Shown here in pieces: positions 10,625-18,000 of a stretch of DNA of 31,514 bases. A program made the position numbers and the translations under genes. This stretch comes from an uncultured Campylobacter sp. (GTDB lineage: Bacteria; Actinomycetota; Actinomycetes; Mycobacteriales; Mycobacteriaceae), in assembly GCA_946221035.1 (NCBI GenBank), contig CAMIME010000027.1, positions 1 to 31,514 of the forward strand, given 5' to 3'. The notes beneath the pieces were generated by a model, which did no database searches, was not told the origin of the DNA, and saw only the letters and a list, made by a program, of their open reading frames with translations. Numbering within the stretch: the stretch's first letter is position 1; every line of letters begins with the position of its first letter.

Positions 10625-10864
10625 ATGGAAGCAAGAATTGATTCTGGCGGTCGGCTGCTGCTGCCCAAGATGTTGCGCGACACCCTCGGCTTGACCCCAG
10701 GCTCAATAGTGGATGTCAGCGCATACGGCACCGGCCTCACAGTCATCCCTTCCGGTCGCACCGCCTCGATTGAAACCACCTCGGAAGGATTTCTCGTGGC
10801 TCGAGGAACAGGCACCGTCACCGACGAGGATGTACTCGCGCTGATTGATGCAGGCAGGGTCTAG
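10625..10864 (+). CDS. VapB-type antitoxin, AbrB/MazE fold (module 1)
   Basis: A 79-aa protein that should bind DNA and neutralise the adjacent PIN-domain toxin. The N-terminus (IDSGGRLLLPKMLRDTLGLTPGSIVDV, residues 5-31) is the swapped-hairpin AbrB/SpoVT fold seen in many VapB antitoxins. The C-terminal 25 residues are expected to wrap the toxin. It ends 12 nt before the toxin start, so the two are one operon. Antitoxins of this type usually repress their own promoter; here the start appears leaderless. It is unrelated at the sequence level to the second antitoxin 1 kb downstream. Confidence 0.85.
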   Translation: MEARIDSGGRLLLPKMLRDTLGLTPGSIVDVSAYGTGLTVIPSGRTASIETTSEGFLVARGTGTVTDEDVLALIDAGRV

Positions 10865-10876
10865 CTCAAGCGCGTT

Positions 10877-11290
10877 ATGGCAAACCTTGTTGCGTTAGAC
10901 ACCAGCGTCGCGGTGCCACTACTCCTTGCTTCGCATCAAGCGCATGACCGGGTGTACGAATGGGCGTTGAGCCGTCAGGTGGTTCTCTGCGCTCACTCGC
11001 TGGTCGAGACGTATTCGGTACTCACCCGTCTGCCTGGCGATCACCGGGTCTCAGCCGAAGACGCAGTTCGGGTGATGGACACTTGGTTTCCTGAACCCCT
11101 CATGCTTTCGCAAGCCGGAACCGTCGACATTCACCGCCGTCTTGCTTCGGCAGGAGTCGCCGGAGGAGCAGTTTACGACGGGCTCGTGGCACTCACAGCG
11201 CTGGAGAACGGGGTCCCTCTGGCAAGCCGGGACCGCCGGGCGGTGAACAATTACCTCAGCCTCGGTGTGGATGTTCGCCTAGTGTCCTAA
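10877..11290 (+). CDS. VapC-type PIN-domain toxin (module 1)
   Basis: A 137-aa PIN-domain ribonuclease; family members cleave tRNA or rRNA. The expected acidic residues are present: D8 in LDTS, E44 in LVETY, D101 in VYDGLVA and D119 in SRDRR. Length is normal for VapC and no break is seen, so the toxin is probably functional. It is the second gene of the vapBC operon. The stop codon lies 20 nt before the 25-nt copy of the lhr 3' end, so the module sits exactly beside a recombination scar. RNA target unknown. Confidence 0.88.
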   Translation: MANLVALDTSVAVPLLLASHQAHDRVYEWALSRQVVLCAHSLVETYSVLTRLPGDHRVSAEDAVRVMDTWFPEPLMLSQAGTVDIHRRLASAGVAGGAVYDGLVALTALENGVPLASRDRRAVNNYLSLGVDVRLVS

Positions 11291-11310
11291 CTTCCTGCAA
11301 ATGATTTCTT

Positions 11311-11335
11311 CCTAGTCGTCGAAGCTCAGGCCCTC
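11311..11335. repeat. 25-nt direct repeat, distal copy of the lhr 3' end
   Basis: Identical over 25 bases to 15034-15058, which encodes the last residues and stop of Lhr (GLSFDD-stop on the minus strand). The match ends sharply on both sides. It is fused to the truncated end of the nei relic. The pair flanks a 3.7-kb block, like attL/attR of an element inserted at a gene 3' end, though no integrase is present. Confidence 0.85.
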
Positions 11336-11640
11336 CACATCAGCCGCCGTGCGAGACGCACGTGCAGCTCCGCGTCACGCACCAACTCCCTCGGGTGCGT
11401 CCCAGCCAAAAAGTTGATCTCCGCGCGGTACTCGTTGCCGATGCCGGCGAGCTTCCTTTGATTCAACACGGCCCGCCCGATCTCCCGGTCCAGCTCCGCC
11501 TCGATCCGTGCGATAGCCTCCTCGAAGTCGAAATCCTCCGCCAGCAGGTCAGGGCCGAGATACCCCATCTCCTGGTCGAACTCGCGCGCGGGAAAGACGC
11601 GGACGAGGCCCAGCCAAAAGCCGACCAGGTACTTAGTGAG
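11336..11640 (-). pseudogene. Remnant of a Fpg/Nei-family DNA glycosylase gene
   Basis: The minus strand translates to STKYLVGFWLGLVRVF, then LGPDLLAEDFDFEEA and LNQRKLAGIGNEYRAEINFLAGTHP, which are middle-domain motifs of Nei-type endonuclease VIII. The N-terminal catalytic Pro-Glu end is missing, as is the C-terminal zinc finger: the reading stops at RRLMWRA where it joins the lhr tail copy. In mycobacteria, and as I recall in corynebacteria, such a gene lies directly downstream of lhr, so this is probably the displaced and broken lhr partner. Not expected to encode a working enzyme. Confidence 0.75.
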
Positions 11641-11668
11641 TGGCCGGCGAGAGCAAACCCCACTTGGT

Positions 11669-11684
11669 TATACTCACCAGTATA
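11669..11684 (+). promoter_or_regulatory. -10 box and inverted repeat before the second vapBC
   Basis: TATACT at 11669-11674 is a good -10 box and is mirrored by AGTATA at 11679-11684 with a 4-nt spacer. The palindrome therefore overlaps the promoter and likely start point and lies just before the AGGAGG ribosome site (11689-11694). This is a plausible autoregulatory operator for the antitoxin. Confidence 0.55.
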
Positions 11685-11698
11685 TACAAGGAGGCGAT

Positions 11699-11959
11699 AT
11701 GGCATCACCGATAATTCCCATTGAAACCACCGTCTTTAGATCCGGTAACAGTCAGGCCATTCGGATTCCCAAGGATCTTCGTCTGGAGACCGACAGGGTC
11801 TGGATTTCAAAAGTCGGCGATTCTTTGCGGATTTCCCCTACGCGACCATCCGCGATGGACGTCATTGAGGAGATCACCGCTGGCCTGCCGGAAGATTGGG
11901 CAGACGGACTGACCGAACCAGAGGAACTCCCCCTAGACGATGTCCCAGCGTGGGAGTAA
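11699..11959 (+). CDS. VapB-type antitoxin, AbrB/MazE fold (module 2)
   Basis: An 86-aa antitoxin. The start ATG 11699 is chosen because AGGAGG lies 4 nt upstream and the frame opens with MASPIIPIETTVFRSGNSQAIRI; a longer frame upstream would cross the promoter. Residues 11-35 (TTVFRSGNSQAIRIPKDLRLETDRV) are the classical SpoVT/AbrB DNA-binding hairpin. The acidic, Pro-containing C-terminus (EPEELPLDDVPAWE) fits a toxin-binding tail. It is directly followed by the toxin and probably represses the palindromic promoter 15-30 bases upstream. Confidence 0.88.
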   Translation: MASPIIPIETTVFRSGNSQAIRIPKDLRLETDRVWISKVGDSLRISPTRPSAMDVIEEITAGLPEDWADGLTEPEELPLDDVPAWE

Positions 11960-11963
11960 ACCT

Positions 11964-12377
11964 GTGGCCTATCTTCTAGACACGAACGTTTGGATTGACG
12001 CCCTCCGCATGGCGAATCAGCAGGTCATAGAACGCTTCCAGAACACAGATGCCAGCGAACTACATCTCTCCACTGTGGTTGTAGGAGAACTCCTCCTTGG
12101 AGCTCGAAAGAGTGGAAGCAGGTCTACCCGCCAAGCCCAGATCATCGACGAGATGGCCAAAAGCTACCCGCCTGTAGGTATCGACCGAACGACGGCCGAA
12201 GCATACGCCGTTATACGCCACACGCTCGAGGGCGTTGGCCGGCCGATCGGCCCCAATGATCTGTGGATCGCGGCACAGGCTGTCGCTCACGGGATGGTCC
12301 TCGTGACGGCTAATTCCTCGGAATTCCAGCGGGTGCCGTCGCTGTCCCTGGAAAACTGGCGAACAAGCGGACCGTAA
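11964..12377 (+). CDS. VapC-type PIN-domain toxin (module 2)
   Basis: A PIN-domain RNase toxin of 137 aa from GTG 11964, which begins VAYLLDTNVWID as VapC proteins usually do and has GGGAG 7 nt upstream. An in-frame ATG at 11940 would give 145 aa and overlap the antitoxin gene by 20 nt. Acidic site residues, numbered from the GTG, are D6 (LLDTN), E42 (VGELLLG) and D99 (PNDLWIAA); the usual LVTAN segment follows. Its closest look is to the VapC group with the LLLGARKS motif, unlike module 1. It is followed by a strong hairpin that closes the operon. Confidence 0.88.
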   Translation: MAYLLDTNVWIDALRMANQQVIERFQNTDASELHLSTVVVGELLLGARKSGSRSTRQAQIIDEMAKSYPPVGIDRTTAEAYAVIRHTLEGVGRPIGPNDLWIAAQAVAHGMVLVTANSSEFQRVPSLSLENWRTSGP

Positions 12378-12402
12378 GGATTCTCAGCGCCAGCCCGCAC
12401 AA

Positions 12403-12438
12403 GCAATGCCCCCGGGAGTTATTCCCAGGGGCAGTTGC
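12403..12438. terminator. Hairpin between convergent vapC and the adhesin relic
   Basis: TGCCCC (12407-12412) pairs with GGGGCA (12428-12433), then a C-A mismatch, then GGGA with TCCC around the loop GTTAT. GCAA and TTGC extend the base. A T-poor tail makes it a moderate terminator in either direction. The 11-mer GCTTATCGACG begins at its right foot. Confidence 0.65.
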
Positions 12439-12470
12439 TTATCGACGGCGCGCGGCCGGCGCCATACCTA

Positions 12471-13322
12471 CTACTTCGACTCGTTCACCGGCGAAGTGGT
12501 CGGCTCAGTGACCGTGGTCGGGGCGACCGTAGTCGGCTTAGCGTCCTTGCCGTAGCGCGGCGCGTTCTTCTTCGCGTCGATGGAGGAACCACCTTCGAAG
12601 TCGATGGATGTCCACGCCTTGCCCGGGTCGGTGGTGCACCAGTCGTACAGCAGCGCGGAGACGGCCGCGATGCCAGCGATACCGGCGAGGATCTTGCCGG
12701 CCATCTGCACCTCAGGCGAGTTCGCAATCTGCTGCAGCTGCGCGTTCGCCGCGTTGACGCGAGCCATCAACTCGTTGAACGCCTCGTTCTGGTTGTTGCG
12801 GTCACGGTTGCCACCGTTACCGCCCCAGCCCCAGTCGCGGTCGTTGCTGCGCGTCGCCTCGCGCCACTGGCGGTTGAGCTCAGCGTCGATCTCGTTGAGC
12901 TGCGCCTGGAACTGGCCCACGTACGGCTCGATGAGTTTCCCACCGAACTGGCCCAGCAGCGCCAGCGGCACCGCCCACAGAATCGGTGAGCGCACCGCAT
13001 TGGCAACACAGCGCTTCACAACCTCTTCACCCGAGGAACCCTGCTGGCCCGCAGCCGGGTCAGTCGGCGTCGGCGTCGGCGGGTTCTTCGGATCGTTCGG
13101 GTTCGGAGTCGGCGCGGTAGTCGTGGTCGAGGCTTCAGCGTCAGCATCAGCGCTCTTCGCTACCGGGTACGCCACAACGACGTTGCCCGGGGCCAGCTTG
13201 CGGCCGTTCGTGCCCTTCGCGCCGTACCTGATCGCGTTCGGGGTGCCGGTAAAGCCCTACTCCGGGGTGAACGTGAACTCACCATTCTCGTCCACGGACC
13301 AGGTGCCCTCACCCGGAACGGT
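12471..13322 (-). pseudogene. Truncated paralogue of the adhesin gene 3' end
   Basis: The region copies the last part of the giant adhesin: one A repeat (GEGTWSVDENGEFTFTPE), a Pro/Asp-rich hinge, then the C-terminal domain with VKRCVANAVRSPILWA, VEPYVGQFQAQLN-like and YDWCTTDPGKAWTSIDFEGG matching the big gene almost exactly. Similarity stops abruptly at about 13322. A TAG at 13257-13259 interrupts the A repeat where the intact gene has a sense codon. No start or signal peptide remains, although the 3' 234 codons are open after a GTG near 13175. The sequence is well preserved, so it may be recent or kept by gene conversion with the intact copy, which lies on the same strand 11 kb away. Confidence 0.8.
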
Positions 13323-13342
13323 AGGTGGTAAAGGGTATCTTT

Positions 13343-13358
13343 TGGAACATATGTTCGC
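13343..13358 (+). promoter_or_regulatory. LexA (SOS) box-like site before the DUF222/HNH gene
   Basis: TGGAACATATGTTCGC contains the perfect 12-bp palindrome GAACATATGTTC and matches the actinobacterial SOS box (TCGAACATATGTTCGA) at 14 of 16 bases. It lies 66 nt before the HNH gene start and just outside the adhesin relic. Some mycobacterial 13E12-repeat genes, which belong to the same DUF222 family, are known LexA targets, so DNA-damage induction is likely. Confidence 0.7.
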
Positions 13359-13424
13359 TTTTCGATCACTCGTGTCGGACGCGTTGTTACATTGATCCCC
13401 GATACACACGGAAAGGAGCGTTCG

Positions 13425-14999
13425 ATGAGCAACATCACCGAGCTTGTGGACCAGGTTGTTGATGGCCTCACGCAGCTGCGTTCGCTTTTCGACGACCCTT
13501 CGGCCCTCACCTTTCCGGACATCACCCCCGACATCGCCCGCCTTGAGCGGGCGATGGACAAGAAGGCCTACATCGACGCGTCGTTCGCGCATGCGTGTGT
13601 GCTCGCTGACGCGGGTCGGCTCGTCGGGGCGAACTACCCGGACGCGTACCTGATGGAGAAGCTCGGGTTGTCCAAGGGCGAGGCGTACAACCGCCTAGCC
13701 AGGGCGAAAGCGATGTTCGCCCCGCCGCCGCCACCGCCGCCGGACCTCGATGAGTTTCTCGACGACCTCTTCGGCGACGACAGTGAACCGTCTGACGAGC
13801 AACGCGCCGCCGCGGAGGAGGCCGCCCGCAAAGCCGCCGAGGAAGAAGCCGAGCGCCGCCGCAAAGACCAAGAGGACGCCCGCAAGCGTGCCGACGACAT
13901 CCCGGCCGCCAAGCAGGACATCATCCGCCGCGAACTCGACAAGCTGCTCAAGGCCGCCGAAGGCGAACGCACGCGCATCTACGCCCGCGCCATGGAGGAA
14001 GCGAAGTACCGCGGGGAGCAAGACCTCCGCTCATTTGTGAAGCGCTTGGTGGATCAAGCCAACAAACCCTTCGCGAAGAAGAACCCGAACGCCGGGTTTG
14101 AGAAGCGCGACGCTTCCCTGGGTAAAGAAAACGCCGACGGCACCTTCGACGTGCGCCTTAACATGACCGCAAGCGACTACGCCCTCTACAAAGCGCTGAC
14201 AGACAAAGGCCTTTCCCCCAACGCCAACATCCCGCCCGAGCACCAACACGAGATCGACTCGCGGACCAAGGGCCAACGCCGCTACGACCAACTCGCCGCA
14301 ATACTGCGCCAATACGAACACAATGAGCAGGCCCGCAACGGCGGTGCCGCATCCGTCGTCGTGGCGATCACCCTCGACGACCTCGCGCAGGCCGACGCGG
14401 ATACGCTGTTCCAAACCAACGTCGGTGTCGAGCTCAACGCCTTCGATCTGGTGCGCCTGGGCATGGACGGCACCACCGACTTCATCCTCACCGTCGACGG
14501 TGTTACCGGGGTACCGCTGCACCTGGGTCGGTCGAAGCGGCTCGCGTCGGTGGGTCAGCGCATCGCCATGTTCGCCATCCAAGGCGTGTGCTCCTGGGCC
14601 GGGTGCACGACCGCAATGAGCGAGTGCGAAGCCCACCACATCATCTCCTGGCTGCGCTACGGCAACACCGACATCGACAACCTCACCGGGCTATGCCCCA
14701 CCCACCACAAGTGCAACAACGACCACCGCGACGGGTCGTTCAATAAGGGCTACATGGACTACGACCCCGATACCGGCACTGCCACCCTGGTCAAAGCAGA
14801 CGGCACGCGTCACACCAACACCACGGACCCCGCCATGCACTCCGCCGTCAACCGCATCAAGGCCAAACGCGCCCAAACCTATGCATCGCCCCCACCACCA
14901 CCTGGCCAACCCGGTCGCACCCCATGGCCCACCACTCCGCCACCCAGGCCGGCGACCAACACCACCCCGCCCACGCCTCGCATCAACCTGCGGCCCTAA
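13425..14999 (+). CDS. DUF222 / HNH endonuclease family protein (13E12-like), SOS-linked
   Basis: A 524-aa protein starting at ATG 13425, with AAAGGAG 6 nt upstream. The N-terminal 120 residues are DUF222-like, followed by a run of prolines, then a highly charged Ala/Glu/Arg/Lys segment that looks like a coiled coil (about residues 120-220). The C-terminal HNH domain shows Cys-rich CSWAGC, E402-A-H404-H405 and a downstream N...H...C pattern (LCPTHHKC), so metal-dependent DNA nicking is plausible. The tail is Pro/Thr-rich. DUF222/HNH proteins are multi-copy in Actinobacteria and related to REP13E12 of M. tuberculosis, where the phage phiRv1 integrates. A LexA-like box precedes the gene. Its role is not established. 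It lies between the adhesin relic and the lhr 3' end. Confidence 0.88.
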   Translation: MSNITELVDQVVDGLTQLRSLFDDPSALTFPDITPDIARLERAMDKKAYIDASFAHACVLADAGRLVGANYPDAYLMEKLGLSKGEAYNRLARAKAMFAPPPPPPPDLDEFLDDLFGDDSEPSDEQRAAAEEAARKAAEEEAERRRKDQEDARKRADDIPAAKQDIIRRELDKLLKAAEGERTRIYARAMEEAKYRGEQDLRSFVKRLVDQANKPFAKKNPNAGFEKRDASLGKENADGTFDVRLNMTASDYALYKALTDKGLSPNANIPPEHQHEIDSRTKGQRRYDQLAAILRQYEHNEQARNGGAASVVVAITLDDLAQADADTLFQTNVGVELNAFDLVRLGMDGTTDFILTVDGVTGVPLHLGRSKRLASVGQRIAMFAIQGVCSWAGCTTAMSECEAHHIISWLRYGNTDIDNLTGLCPTHHKCNNDHRDGSFNKGYMDYDPDTGTATLVKADGTRHTNTTDPAMHSAVNRIKAKRAQTYASPPPPPGQPGRTPWPTTPPPRPATNTTPPTPRINLRP

Positions 15000-15033
15000 C
15001 CGCTCCGGCGGGCACGCCTCATCGCGCCCACCG

Positions 15034-15058
15034 CCTAGTCGTCGAAGCTCAGGCCCTC
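15034..15058. repeat. 25-nt direct repeat, lhr 3'-end copy
   Basis: The native copy covering the lhr stop codon and last codons (plus strand begins CCTAGTCGTCGAAGC). It pairs with 11311-11335. As the copy that keeps the lhr frame intact, it would be the gene-proximal site if the block between the copies was inserted. Confidence 0.85.
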
Positions 15059-18000
15059 GGGCGGCTCCGGCTCCTGCTCCAGCTCCCCGAGCGCCTCGGC
15101 CACGCTCCTGCCTCGCCGCTTCGGGGGTGCCGAGGCCTTGCCGCCGATCCGCACACCCCTGTGGCTCACGGTCGCGCCGTACTCCTTCAACTCGAACGCG
15201 GGAGCACCATTGAGCTTCTCGACGCCCAAGGGTTGCATCCGCCCCTCCCTCACCGCCTGCGTGAGGGCATCAATGACCAGGGGCATCACGATTTCTTCCT
15301 TGTTGACCCCTTCCGGGAAGTGGTCGAAGAACGTCGTCATGGTTTTGCCGCCGCGGGTGACGTGGGCGGCAAGGAGGCCGTCGATGAGCACGACCATCGC
15401 CCCCGCCGAGCGGGTCGGCCCCTGCTCCGGCCACGGCAGCGCCGCCCCGTACGGGTTCGCCGGGTCCGTCGCGGCCAGCACGTGCACGTTCGGGTTCTTC
15501 GCCCCGGACGGCCATCCGACCAAGTCGTCCGAATCCTGGTGGCCGCGCAGGCGATCGATCGTCGCGGGCGTGGAGAACTGCGACGCGCCCAGGCCCTCCA
15601 CCAGGTAGCCGCGCATCGCCTTGCCGCTCTCCTCGAACCCGGAGAGCGTTTTGTAGGCCAGCGCGAACCCGCCCAGGATGTCCTCCGAAACCACCGATCC
15701 GCGGGTGACCACGCCGTAGCGGTCCAGCAGCGACTCGCCCAGCGCCACCGAGCGCCGCGTCGCATCCGCGTCGGGGGCCGGGGTGAGGGACCAGCGGCCG
15801 ATCATGTCGGGCGGGGTCAGCGTGGCAAACGAAGTGCGGCCCGAGCGCACCCTGCTTCTCGACGGCCTCCGCTTCGCCCTATGCGCCGTCTTCCCACCCG
15901 CCAACCGCGCACGGATCGGCACGAAAGAATCCGGCGAGAGGAACCCGGCCTCGACCAGGTCCCACATGGCCTCGCGAAGTTCCTCGGTGGTGGTCGTGGG
16001 CTCCAGCAGGTCCGTGAATAGGAACCCGCCGCCGCGGCGCACCTTCTCCATCACCTGGGCTTGCGTCAAACTTAAAAGCGGCTCGTCCACCTGGGGCATG
16101 AGCTGCGCGGCGTAGTCCGCCGGCAAGAGCATGATCCAGGGGTCGCGCGCGCCGGCCTTGCCCGCGCCGACGATGACAATCTCGCCGGACGCCGTGAGCT
16201 CGTCGAGCATCGCCGGCGAGTAGTCCCCCACGCGCGCGGGCAGGATGTGCGACTCCCAGGCCGAGGCCGGCAGGCGCACCCCGGCGAGCTGCTCCAGCAC
16301 CGAGTACACCCCGTCCGCCCCGCGCAGCGCAGGCGTGACCCCCACCGGCGCGACGTTCGACCACGCCGGCAGAAAGCGCCCGTACGCCGACTGCGACACG
16401 GGGCGGGTCTGGGCGCGCGCCGCCGCGAGCGAGCGCGTCCGGATGATCCGCAGCACCTCGGCGGCGACGTACTCCTCCTCATCCACGCCCTGGCGGTAGC
16501 GCCCGGGGATGACCTTGTCCTTTTCCATGAGACGCGACAGCGGCTCATGCGCCGCGCCCACCGCCAACCCAAACGCATCCGCAAGATTTCGCAGGGTAAA
16601 CGGCCCCCGCGTGCGCACCCAGCGGCCCACCAGCTGGGCCAGCGCGTCCGGGATGGTGTCCACCTGCGCGGCGACGCCGGGCGGGACGGGGACACCGAGG
16701 GCGTCGCGAAGCAGAGGCGCATCTAAGGTTTGCGCGATGTGCTCGCGCCCGCCGATGCGCACCCGCATGACGCGCCCGTGCAGCGACTGCTCCAGCGAAT
16801 TCAGCGGCACCGAGGTGTACTCCCCGAGCTGGTCCAGCGGCACCGGGCCTACGATGCGCAACGTGTCGGCGAACTGCTCGCTCGTGGAGGCCCGGCCGAC
16901 GCGGCGCAAGCTGGCGTCCACCTCGGCGATGATGTCGGCGTCGAGAAGCTCGCGCAGCTCCACGGTGCCCAGCAGCTTCGCCAAGAGCGACGGGTCCAGC
17001 GACAGCGCCGTGGCGCGCTTCTCCGCTAAGGGGGTGTCGCCCTCGTACATGAACGCGCCGGTGTAGTTGAACAGCAGCGAGGACGCGAACGGGCTCGGCG
17101 TCTCCGTAGTCACCTCCGCGATGCGCACCCGGCGCGTGTTCACGTCCCGCATGACCTCCTGCAACGCGGGCAAGTCGTAAACGTCCTGGAGGCATTCGCG
17201 CACCGTCTCCAGGATGATGGGGAAGGACGGGTAGTTCCGGGCGACGTCGAGAAGCTGCTCAGCTCTTTGGCGCTGCTGCCACAAGGGCGCGCGCTTGCCG
17301 GGGTTGCGGCGCGGCAGCAAAAGCGCGCGGGCGGCGCACTCGCGGAAGCGGGAGGCGAAGAGCGCGGAGTTGCCCACCTGCTCGGTGACGATGTCCGCGA
17401 TCTCGTCGGCGTCGAATTGGAAGAGCGCCCCGTCCGGCTCCTTGTCGCCTTGCGGCAGGCGCAGCACGATGCCGTCGTCGCCCGCCACGGCCTGGGCGTC
17501 CATGCCGGTTTCCTGCGCCACGCGCCACCCCGTGGCAAGCGCCCACGCAGCGTTGACCCCTTTGCCGAAGGGCGTGTGCAGCACCACGCGCCAGTCCCCC
17601 AGCTCGTCCGTGAAGCGCTCGAGCACCAGCGTCGTCTCGTCCGGCAGGATGCCGGTGGCCTCCTCCTGCTCCTCTAGATATTGGAGCAGGTTGTTCCGGG
17701 CCCGCTCGTCCAAGCTGGGGTCCAAGGAGCTCTTTGCTTCTCGACGAAAGGCCCCCAACGCCTTGCCCAACTCGTACGGCCTGCCCAGACCGTCCCCCGA
17801 CCAGAACGGGAGGCGGCCGGTGTGGCCGGGAGCCGGGGATACCTGCACCTGGTCGCGGGTGATGTTCTCGATGCGCCAGGAGGATGCGCCGAGGGTGAAC
17901 ACGTCGCCGACGCGGGACTCGTACACCATCTCCTCGTCGAGTTCCCCGACCCGGCGGGGCACCCCGCCTTCCGCATCGGAGCCGACGAGAAACACTCCGA

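Noticed and set aside
14031..14639. 202-codon minus-strand frame in the HNH gene
   Set aside because: It is antisense to a convincing DUF222/HNH coding region and has no recognisable domain.
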